Positions 33,182 through 43,600 of a stretch of DNA of 64,000 nucleotides are shown here, piece after piece (the first letter of the stretch is position 1; every line of letters begins with the position of its first letter). The translations under genes were made by a program, and so were the position numbers. Where the stretch lies: contig JAJEKV010000105.1 in NCBI GenBank assembly GCA_021234155.1, positions 1,710,494-1,774,493 on the forward strand, written 5' to 3'. The stretch comes from Isoetes taiwanensis (taxonomy: Eukaryota > Streptophyta > Lycopodiopsida > Isoetales > Isoetaceae). The notes beneath the pieces were generated by a model. It saw nothing but the letters and a program-made list of their open reading frames with translations. It was not told the DNA's origin and did no database searches.

Positions 33182-33306
33182 TTTTTGGGTTGCCCCTAGG
33201 GGGGCAAACCCTTGTTTATGTGGGTATGTGGGCATATTCAGGTATATGCCGATATATGCCTAGCATATGCTGGTGACTGCTCCAAACTGGCTGCTGCCTG
33301 TAAACT
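33182..33306. repeat. hairpin repeat family, copy 3 (right inverted copy)
   Basis: This is the inverted counterpart of 27646-27769. It contains the palindrome at 33187-33211 (GGGTTGCCCCTAGG then GGGGCAAACCC) followed by CAGCATATGCTGG-like and CTCCAAACTGG segments. With 27646-27769 it brackets 5.4 kb that includes the pogo transposase. Confidence 0.8.
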
Positions 33307-33551
33307 CTCGGTCATCATCCGTAGTTTTGTTTCTTTCTGATGGGTTTTAATCGCTTAAACCAGCTCAATCTTTGTTGGCATTGTTCTGTCTATTCTTCTT
33401 TTCTTTTTCTTTGCTCTCTGCCTTAAAGCTTTCTTTTCTTTTTCGTTCTTGGTAGTCGGCTTTATCTTGAAAAAAGATATCTCATTTTTATCTTGCTTTG
33501 TTTCTGAGGTTTAAGATCTTATATTACAGGTCCTCATTCTAATCCTCGACA

Positions 33552-33980
33552 ATGAGGAAAATCTTGCACATTCAAGGAGGTCAATGCGGGAATCAGATTG
33601 GTGCTAAGTTTTGGGAGGTAATATGTGATGAGCATGGTATTGATCCAACTGGAACATACCGGGGAGAATCTGATCTTCAGTTGGAGGTTTATATTTCTTA
33701 CTTGTTTGTAACCTGTTCTGCAGTTGGTGATCTCAATCATTTAATTTCTGCCACAATGAGTGGAGTTACCTGTTGTCTCAGGTTTCCTGGGCAGCTAAAC
33801 TCAGATTTACGCAAGCTTGCTGTGAACTTGATTCCATTTCCTCGCTTGCATTTCTTTATGGTTGGCTTTGCACCACTCACATCTCGTGGTTCACAGCAAT
33901 ACCGTGCACTCACTGTGCCTGAGCTCACTGTGCCTGTGCCTGAGCTCATTGTCAGGACTGAACCAACAAAACTCATCTAA
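33552..33980 (+). pseudogene. beta-tubulin, exon 1 joined to exon 3, truncated
   Basis: The first 45 codons are the conserved N-terminus ([20 protein letters not shown], then [20 protein letters not shown] and DLQLE). A 37-base stretch that starts GTTTAT and ends TTCTGCAG follows, then [20 protein letters not shown] to [16 protein letters not shown] from the middle of the protein. About 180 residues are missing, including the GTP-binding GGGTGSG loop. The short stretch looks like the 5' end of intron 1 fused to the 3' end of intron 2, so exon 2 was lost by deletion between introns. Splicing it would shift the frame; unspliced it stays open by chance. After VPELT a GTGCCTGAGCTCA duplication leads to a stop. 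A leader intron acceptor (TTACAG at 33525-33530) is retained, so this was a DNA-level copy, not a retrocopy. Confidence 0.93.
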
Positions 33981-34079
33981 ATGTGGGAGAGTACAAGATG
34001 CAAAACAGGCATTTCAGAGTATGCATGCATGAAACATTATATTATGGTTCACAATGGTAGCTTGCCTTTGTGGAAAAAA

Positions 34080-34195
34080 ATACAAAGAAAAGCTATCATA
34101 CTTTCCAAACAGATGGAAAAGATGGAAAAGTCAGGCTTAGAACCTGATATGGTTACCTTTGTTTATGTTTGGAATGGTAAATATCTTCATGCATA
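34080..34195 (+). pseudogene. PPR repeat scrap
   Basis: A short stretch reads LSKQMEKMEKSGLEPDMVTF and ends at a stop about 15 codons later. 'M...G..PD.VTF' is the signature of one pentatricopeptide repeat. It is too short for anything but a fragment. Confidence 0.5.
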
Positions 34196-34439
34196 GATTA
34201 TTAATACTTGCCAGGGATTCGATGGGATATATTCATGACTCAGAACAAGTCATAAGGTGCTACAGGCCCTGTCGATCGCCTGGTAAACCGCCTTCATCTT
34301 GGTTTCATTGCTTATCTGTATAATCCTCAAAGGCACAATTTACATAATGTTCAGTATTTTAGGTTTATTTCATTCATGTCAAGGCAAACCTTTGAAGGGG
34401 AATAAATTGGTGGCATTTGTTCATGTTTGCAAGTTTTTT

Positions 34440-34976
34440 AATTCTAGGAAAAACTTGGGGCGGAATTGCACAAAAAAGGAAGTAGCTGAATTGCAGCAAA
34501 TAAAGGACAGGGCTTAAAGACCTTCTTGAAAAGCAATATATGTAACGTTCTTCTTCATCTAATTTTCATGCAAGCATGAGCTTCAGACCATTACGTTGTC
34601 TTTCATTCTAGAAAAAACGAAGCATTAACATAGTGCACATTGCCTTATTACTTAGGCTGGTGAGGCTATCTGCTAATTTGCTGTGCTGATGGTCATCACT
34701 TGCAGAGCTCCTGTTCGCCCTGTACCTTGTTCAGTTGAAAGAGAAGCCTGCACTCAATGCTATCGAGAAAACGTGACTGTATGCTACTAGTTTCAAGTAA
34801 AATCTAATTTAGCTTTATACTTATAAGGTGTAGAAGGCTGTTGAAGCATTTGTTGAATGTGCTCGGCGAGCTCAACAGGTTACCTTTTCCACGTTTAAAG
34901 TCTTCAATGTGTGCAGAAGTGTGGTCTTACTCTAATATTGGTCTCCTTTGAGTTGCAGAGCTTCTTGGTGTAACAT
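34440..34976 (+). pseudogene. CHCH-domain (MIC19-like) small protein, fragmentary
   Basis: Small exon-like pieces follow one another with splice sites. A coiled-coil stretch around 34455-34540 (KKEVAELQQIKDR) carries small frame disturbances in an A run and a G run. Next is an exon at about 34706-34779 (APVRPVPCSVEREACTQCYR, ENVT). A further one at about 34832-34879 (KAVEAFVECARRAQQ, donor CAG|GTTACC) follows, and then SFLV and a stop at about 34962-34976. The CxxC-Y and ECARRAQQ pattern with the upstream coiled coil resembles plant CHCH proteins of the mitochondrial inner membrane (MIC19 group). The DPLKC part between the exons is missing, so the twin Cys motif is incomplete. Confidence 0.5.
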
Positions 34977-37016
34977 AAAGTTGCAGAGGAATGTTTAAAA
35001 TAGTCTGCCAAAACATAGACATATGCTGGAAGAAACAATTTTGATGGCTGGTTGTTCAAGTTTAAGATGCTAATTGAAAAACATTTGCAAGTTGTTTGGA
35101 GCTTGGCGGCGACTTGTTTTGTACTGGCTAAAGTCTGAATAGCCCAATAGAAAACGAACTTTTTGCATTGTTACCATGATGACAGTAATTGTTGGGCACA
35201 TTAGGTGCCACCCGCTAGAGTTCTGAATCGTTACTATGCCCCGGCAGCATTGGACAGCGAGGATGCTTGGAACAATCATTATCTCATGAGATTGATCGTG
35301 CGACTTTAAATATCAATGCTGGAGTCCCAAACGAATTAGTGTCTCATTCATGGGTTAAGCTTTTAGGTTTTATTTGTCGGATAAACTATTTTAGATTTCA
35401 GGAAACTAATGCTAACATGTAGATAAAATAGGTTTTCTTGTGAGAAGTTTCTTCTAAAAATGTGGCTACGTTAGTTTAAGATTTGATTTCATCTAAAGCT
35501 TCGATTGGATCTCTAACAAAGAATCCTTCCTTCCTGTTGGATTCTATGAAACTAATGCTAACATGCAAATAAAGTACGTATTCTTCTGAGAAATTTCTTT
35601 TAATACCATGGCTTTGGTAGTTCAATATTTGATTCCATCTAAAGCCTTAATTGGGCCACTCTTAGAATCTTATAAGTTGCAGTAAAGATATTTGAGGCCT
35701 CCTTTTTTCTCCGATTATAATTCGAACGTATTTGCGGAGACATTTCAATTACATATGTATTTATCAGGTACGAACCATGTAAGCAGCTTGTTTGTTTACT
35801 ATGGTGGACTCCTTAATCAATTCTTTGGAACCTGAAAACTTCTTTCCAAGACCAAGACAGAGCTCCATCTCCCTAAGGTTGAGATCCATCCATACTTATT
35901 TTCTGTTCCATATCCAAGCTATCAACTCTGGCGAGGGATAGCTTCTGATGAGTATCTGAAGTAGGAATTACCCATATTGCATAGTTCTTTCTTTATCTTT
36001 ATATAATAGAAATAGTGCCTTGAGAAATGCAAAACTTGAATAGGTACACTCTCTGGTGGATCACTCCAGCAATGGACATATTCAGACCCTTAACTGTATA
36101 CAAACTGATACTCCCGTCATTGCTGAAGCAGCCACGGCGGGAGTGTCAACACTTGACCTTGAAAGAGATTCTGTGGGCAAAGTTTGTGCAGATCAATTTG
36201 GAGGCGCTCACACTTTATGTGATCAGAAGGAGAATTATACCCCAAATGAGACAGCAAGATTGGCTTCTGATTTATCGAATGAACAGCCAGTTGAGTCTAA
36301 GTGGGTTCCAGTCTCTTCCGCTTTTTTAAAAAGTCGTTATAAGTAGAACTACGAAGAATGCACACTTGCAATATCATCATGCATGATTTTAAAAAATGAT
36401 TTAAGCCACTTCACCCTCCGGCCATGGAGGGCAACCCTCCGTGCGCAGCACCTTGTTTTTTCTCTTTTTTTTCTTCCCAATGTACCTACAGAGAACAGAA
36501 GTAGAGGCAGACCTTGTACCACAATCAAGCTGGCTTTTAGACACCCATCATTTTTTATTCATTTCGTTTCTGACCTAGCCTTACATTGCATATTTTATCG
36601 CACCAGTTTAAGTACACCACTTCTGCCATAACACCTTTCTCATTTGCTAACTAGAACTGGCCTGATCATATTTACCGTCTTCTTAACAAATTTGCACTGC
36701 TTTTCTTCAGCAGACTTGCATTGACAGTGTAGCACTGTGAATATGCAATGGTCAGCAACAGTGTAGCACTGTGAATAGACTCACAATAGGGATGTGAATT
36801 AGATGCAATGGTCAGCACTGCTGATGCACGTGTTGTATTCAACTCTTCACACACTCTACTGATACATATGGTACAGAGCAAATCCTGCTGCTGCTGCTGC
36901 TCATGTTAAACTAATTTGATTCAAATTCCATGTTGGACTTTATTGGGTTGGACTTACAAAATGCAGATGTATTTATTTACTGTCAATTCATGCTCTATGG
37001 AAGTCTTTAAGCTTTC
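34977..37016. other. unassigned sequence with a possible exon at 36056-36346
   Basis: Mostly AT-rich with no recognised gene. An open stretch at about 35845-35961 (KTKTELHLPKVEIHPYLFSV, PYPSYQLWRGIASDEYLK) and another at 36056-36346 (DTPVIAEAATAGVSTLDLER, ESKWVPVSSAFLKSRYK) look protein-like but I cannot identify them. Around 36715-36830 the motifs CAGTGTAGCACTGTGAATA and TGCAATGGTCAGCA each occur twice. Confidence 0.4.
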
Positions 37017-37740
37017 AGAGATTGTCAGGCTGTATTGCTTTGATTGCCAATGCCACAGTAGGTGTATGGCAAGAGAGCAATTCAGAGAAGGCTTTAGAAG
37101 CTTTAAAAGAGATGCAATCTAAGCATGCTAAAGTTATCAGGGATGGTAAGTTATTTCCTGAACTTCCTGCCAGGGAGTGTATGCCTGGGGATATAGTGGA
37201 AGCGTATTGCTACCTTGAAAACTTGCACTATGTGAGCAGAACAGAGCCCCTTAACTGGTGAGAGTGTCCCTCATGCTATTGAGCTTGAAGACGTAGAGTT
37301 GCAGGGAAAAGATTGCATGGTATTTGCTGACACTACAATTGTTAATGGCTCATGCCTTTGTATTGTGATTGCTACTGGAATGAACACAGAGATTGGTAAA
37401 ATTCAGGCTCAAATTCCGGAAGCTGCATTGGAAGACAATGATACTCCGCTAAAGAAAAAATTCCATGAGTTTGAAGGATGGCTTACCTCCGTCATTGGGG
37501 TGATCTGTGTTTAGGGTGGCCTGTTAACATTAAGTTCTCATTTGAGAGATGCAATGCCAGAGGGTTTGCCTACAGGGTTTGCCAGAAGCTGCTTAAAGAA
37601 CTACAGAGTTCTACTACTTGAAGACCAGTCTACTTTCTGTAATGAAGCCGCATATATCAAGGAAAGTTGTGCATCCCTCAGCTATCCAAATGATTCAATC
37701 TCAAATTTATCAAAGAGTTTAGAACATATAAAAGCTTGAA
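37017..37740 (+). pseudogene. ER-type Ca2+-ATPase (ECA-like), fragment with deletions
   Basis: A P2A-type ATPase segment starts after a CAG acceptor with [40 protein letters not shown] and PGDIVE. About eleven codons are then missing, including the GDKVPAD motif. Coding resumes in another frame with RIATLKT, a TGA, and [12 protein letters not shown] (the actuator TGES loop), followed by GKDCMVFADTTIVNGSCLC, GMNTEIGKIQAQIPEAALED and TPLKKKFHEFEGWL to a TAG at 37512-37514. Next come WPVNIKFSFERC and, after another deletion that removes a membrane segment, MPEGLP. The phosphorylation motif DKTGT is not reached. It covers about 200 residues of the family's roughly 1000 and is clearly dead. Confidence 0.88.
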
Positions 37741-40689
37741 CAGTGTATTTGAGATGAGAAGGTTTTCGAAAAATAGCACTAGTGTAGAGAACGTCTATGC
37801 ATTTATGTTGATATTGTTGTACCGCCATTTTAAAGCTTTCTCTGCCATTAAATCTAAGGTAGAGTCCTCTGAAGATTAGCTTATCTGATGGATGTAAGAT
37901 TTGGTTCGATGCAGGAGTTGGTTTGTCTGGTTCGTCCTCCTGATGCGTCTTGGCTCCTGTGCTCTAGTTTGGCAGGAACAAGAAGAATATGTTGCCCCGT
38001 TGCACCGTTCTAGAAAAAATTGCCAAAAAAAAAACCAAAGTGCCGTTGACACCTACCTCTTGTGCCGAAAACTCTTCTTCTTTTCCAGCAGGGATTCTAT
38101 CGGGAGGTTGGAGGCGGCATTCCTTTCATTCTCAGGTGAGAGAGGTGCTAGACATTTTTTTTTTTTCTTGATTTTTGTTAGGTGGCGTTGTTTGGGCAAA
38201 TTCATGTATTTTTTGACACAAATGTATTTTTGTCGCTAAAGTTAGACCATTGCAAATTGGTTTTGTGTAGGAAATAAAAATGCATCCACTTGAAGTATAC
38301 CGCCAAGTAGACTTCGGGCCGAAAAATATCAAACATAATTAATACTTAGACAAATTACATAATGTAGTAATTCGCTTTAAGTATTCGCAGATACTAAAGT
38401 TGCGTCTAGTTACCAAACAGTGGTTGGTCCGTGACTATAATATTAGGATTGGCATTTAATGTTTGGATGCTAGCCGATGCAGATGTTGCATCTAAGTGGG
38501 AGCAATGAGATCCCAAAGCATCAGCTTTTATTAATTTGACGATTCTCAATCCTTTAGGTCAAAGCTCACCACCCAACAGGGCTCGCAAAAGCAATGTATA
38601 CCAAGAAAGTCCGTGAACAATTACAGTTATGGAGATTAAAAAGGAATATGGAAGGAAACAACCCTAAGAGAATCCTCTTTAAGAATGCAAAGTTCATGAA
38701 GGCTTAGAAGAGTATGAATAATAACTAATGAAAAGCAGGAGGAGGAAGATTTGAATCACAATGAGTGCACTTTTCTCCCTTATATGAAGATCAAGAAGCC
38801 TTTGCCAAAACGTGAAGGTGAAGGCATTTCAATGTTTTACTTACTAAGGTTTATACAAGTATTTCATTTCCATGTGACTATCTTATTCTTTGTTATTCCC
38901 CCCCCCCTTCCCCCACACAAAATACCACTATATCAATTCCTCTCTTTCTCAAGATTGATCGTCCCCAATGAAGGAATTACATGGATAATTAACATAACCA
39001 AATCCATGGTTACAACTTTAAACAAGTCCGCCTTTAAGATTAAATTTTTGTTGAATTCGAGCCCTTAAAACTAAAACCCTTAAGGCTATCAAAATTATAT
39101 GATTATATTATCAAGACCAACTATTATGATGTAGTCATAATAGCTGTTTCAAATATGCCTAATAGTATAGAGGGTCCGAATCAAATAAGTGCCAAGAGAC
39201 CATTTTAGGAATAGCTTATTACACATCAAAAAATTTCAATGCGATTGTTTTTCAAAATAATAGGCGCTAGTATTATTCATCTGGCCGTATCATATAAGTA
39301 TAGATCCAATCACCTATCAAGTATCAATTCTTCTAAGAATAAAATAGTTCCTTCCATTCCCATGTCAAAGTATGAAAACCAGTCCCTCAATATCGGTGGT
39401 GTGATAGATTGTGTAGGGTCAGCTGACATTGAACCCACTACAAACCGCCCAAGTCATAGAGCTAGGGGCTGAAGCTGCCCGGGACCACGACTAGTGATGG
39501 TCACCATAACTCGGGGGCTTCCTATACCCATTGGATGGGCGGACGGTACATGTAGTCTTAAGATAACAAGGCATTCTATAATTGCTACTATAGGTCTTTC
39601 ATTATCTCCTCCTATTCGAATAAGGATAACCGAATCTCAAGAACATCGCTTTCACTACTTTAGTCGGGCACACCAATGAGATATCGAATTCCTTCAAGTT
39701 AGAAATGTCATGATGAGAACGAGAAACTATCATGCCCCCACAAGTCGAATAGGTTATTATGAATGAGTAAACTGAGCACATTGAGTTGTACTAGAGCAAC
39801 ATATTTGACTAACAAAATTTTTCCCACAAATCCCTTTTTATATGTTCAAATATTAATGTGTTACTCGAATTGGGCAACATTGCTGTGAATATTTTTAGAT
39901 CAAATTGAAATCATTCTAATCGTCTTGAATTCACTAGAACCACTTCAAATCACCTTGAGAATTATATTAAATTTGATGTATAACGCACCTGGAAATGGAA
40001 TAATCTAGAGAACCCTAAATCTTTGCTAAGTTGGCAGTGGACCCGATCTTGATCATGGACGGCCCGGACAGAAATGTGATTCCACCCTTACTGTTAGACC
40101 ATCAAAACATGAAAATGAACGAACTTCCATCAATAACAAAGTGCAACACTAGGAAAGATCTTCCAATTAAGTTCAGTGTATTGCAGGAATTGTTACAGCA
40201 AGTTTTCTTATAGTATTCTATTGAGACAACGAAAAGGGCAGGCTCTAACTGGCCACACTAACCATAAGAAATTTTCCAATAGCCAAACTAACAGAATGTG
40301 ATCAACACAAAAATTAATTACTATGATGACTATTTCGGACAGTCCTTGAATAAGCACTCAACCACCAAAAATATGAATAAAACTTTATATGAGCTCAATC
40401 TTACTGCTTTCTTTACCTTTTTTTAAGAATAAATTGCAATTGCTAATATACACCATGATACATTCGTATGTCGCTAAAGATTAAACGAATCAGACGGTTG
40501 TAACAGATTAGACACAAAAATATGTACAGAAATTTATAATTATAATTTCACCATACAATTGCAATTGCTAATATACACCATGCTACATCATCATGTTGCT
40601 AAAGATCAAATGAATCAGATGGTTGCAACAGATTAGAGTCCTCTAGACCACGAAAAAGGAACTAATGGCAAGATGTTCAGCTGCATGAG
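37741..40689. other. no recognisable gene; direct repeat near 40.5 kb
   Basis: AT-rich sequence without a recognised gene. An open stretch at about 37989-38171 (KIAKKKTKVPLTPTSCAENS) could be an exon but has no family. A duplicated block of about 78 bases (TTGCAATTGCTAATATACACC to CAACAGATTAGA) lies at 40433-40511 and 40559-40636, just beyond the 3' end of the glucuronosyltransferase gene. Confidence 0.45.
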
Positions 40690-43600
40690 TCATAAAACAG
40701 CCAATACCATCGCTCCTCCTGCCATTAGTCCCACCCTGAATATGTGTAAAGCATCAGTAAACGCAAGCAAATGGCAAGAAAAATAATATTTAACTGTCAA
40801 ATAGGCAATTGAAGCAAGGAATTTTTCTTAACAACACAGGTATGGATGGTAAATAAGATTCCATGCAATATCCTTCTGCAGCCGATTCAGTAGAAGAAAT
40901 AAAGTGTTGGCATTGGCAGCAATGGTGCACTATCAGATGTGGCAGTGTGTTCTAGGGCAACAATCCCCAATTTGAGAACATAAGGGATGGGGAAAAGGAC
41001 CTATGCTTTAGTCTAGGCATGGCATTCAATTGTGGAGCACACCAAAAGAAGAAGAGCTTAATACAATTTAGCATTCCTTTTATTTTGACATTGACAGCAG
41101 CATTACCTGAGAAAAATTGCAGTTACACCAAATATGAAAGGCACAGAAGGAGCAATAATGGCTACCAAGGCCATTAGCAGACCATAAAAAAAGGTGCCAC
41201 TGTCAAATCCACTGCTGGTCTTGTGCGACCTGGTCAAAAATAAGAATAATACATGAGTGAGACTTACCATCAACTGATTTCCACTTAACATAGCTCCATC
41301 ATGAAATAACACTACCTTTAGCCACACCCGATGTGCCATAACTCCTTCCCCAGGATTGCAAACTCTCTAAATATTTGCCAAATATGAGCATAAACAAGAA
41401 AAATGTCCACTCATAAGCTATTACAATTCCCGTCCATGGCATTACCTGGAAAAAAGAAGTTAAGCAATCAAAAATTTCAAGAGAAAATTACTACTCAAAC
41501 ATGGAAGAAAATTGTAATCATACATGGCGTGGAACAAGATAGACTGCAACACCAACAGCAAACAAAAATGTCGCAAAACAGATGCCTATGGATAGCACTC
41601 CAAGATAGGATGGCCATCTACTGCTGCTACTTGGGCTTCCGTTCCCATTCCTGTACTGCAAGCCAAATTCCTAGATTGTCATTCCTATCCAACCTCAGCA
41701 GCAAATACTAATACCTAACATTAAGAGTTTCTTTACCACTAAAACCAAAATAATGAAAACATAAGAAAAACAGCAAACTACAGATGCAATATACACTTCC
41801 AAAGACAAGATCAGGGATTAAAAGTTGATTTTACACATTCATTCAACAATGTTGATGAAGAACCCTCTACACTTCTAACGTGGTACAATAACCATCAATC
41901 AGATTACAATTATGCCCATGTATGATCAGCTTCAGCAGTGAAAGACTCAGAATCCTAGATGCTGCATTCTATTATAGTATGTCAAACTCTTCTATCCTCT
42001 TATCGTTCTTCTCTCGTACCTTTTATACATTCTTGACAGTTTGCTGCAAATACTTAAAGTGTTACAAAAAACATAGGCATTTCCAACTTCTTAGCATGAC
42101 ATCTTAAACTGCCATACATCGGATGAGTTAATGCATACAGGGATATGCTCTCAAGAGTTAATGAAACAATTAATAGTGCTTGAATGTCTAAGAACTTAAA
42201 AGCATGCACTCCTCCTAATCTCCCTCTTTTAGTCTCCAACATTCCATCCTTAGTGACATCAATTAAAAGTTTCATTTGCTTCATGTAATATGGTATGTCT
42301 GGCTCATAACCTAAAGAATCATATGAGACTCATCTTGATTATTTTCTGTTAAGAGCATTCTCTATCACATGCAAAAGATATTGTATCCTATGCTTATTGA
42401 AAACAACCAACCTGCTGGAAATTTGAACAGTTAACAGTCGAATATATCACATGTCTGGTGTACCCACTAAGGGAGCCATTGCAAAGAAGAAAATCTTGGT
42501 GCATCTACAGTATGAGACATATATCACATCAGCCACACAACCATGAATTCTGATACCACAGCTTTTGCAAGCTACAGTTCACGCACCTGGGAAATCATCC
42601 GTCTGTTGATAATAACAAGCACTAAAACAGGAACTATGTACAACAGCCAAACAATCAATTGGGAATGAGGATCATCTCCGTGCGTTGTCCCCTTCAGCTG
42701 TTTACGCACGCTCTGCAGGCACCATATATTTTTAGCACAAAGGGCATGACATCTATCTCGAGGATATTCAAACAGCAAACGCAAGTACCTGCCAGAGGTC
42801 AACCGGTTTTAGGAGCCAAGAAGTCCACCAGTCCCAAGGTTTAAGAGGACCTAATGTATAGTGCACTACACGTAACTCATTTGCATCGACCATCCACTAA
42901 AGCCAGAAAAAAATGTCAGATCACAAGCATAATAAGGAAGATTTCAAACCAGTTTTAACTGAAAACAGCTTTTGTGTTACTAGTATTATGGATATGCAGA
43001 GTTCCCTCAAGGCATAAGCTTTCCCATAAACACAGTCTTCTACTTTAATGCCCATCAATTGAACAACACTGTATGATGCAAGAAAATACATTGTATAAAG
43101 TCTACCACATGTCAGAACAGAAAAAATCGTATAGCTGAATACCTTATTTGCCAACACATATAATCCCACATCTGCATTATAAAGAGTTGATAGACGCTCC
43201 ATTTTAGGCGACAAATTTTTCCTTTCCTCTGCAGATAAGCTCGGGTCAAATAGACGAGCATTGGGAAAATCTGCATAATAGGAGTTAAGAAATCCTTGAT
43301 CTCCTGAAAAAACATATATTGCCCATAAGTCAAGCGCACAGAAATTTGTTAATGGAGAAAAGTTTAACTCTTACCTCCTGTATAAGAATAAAGAGTGTTT
43401 ACTTTTGTAAGCATATCCGCGAATGTGCTTGCTGATGGCTCCACCACCATTACACCTGAGTTAAGCCTCTCGGAGTGTTTCAAATTTGCACAAAACTTTT
43501 GACACTCAAATAGGTCTTCAATGCTGCGCAAGACAAGTGTATCTGCATCCAGATACACAACTGCAAAGAGAGCCAATGAAGGGGAATGAAGCATCCTCAT

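Noticed and set aside
27646-33306. The inverted hairpin repeats as the terminal repeats of the pogo element
   Set aside because: No TA target duplication flanks them, one family member lies elsewhere at 23.6 kb, and pogo termini are normally short. They are reported as a separate repeat family.
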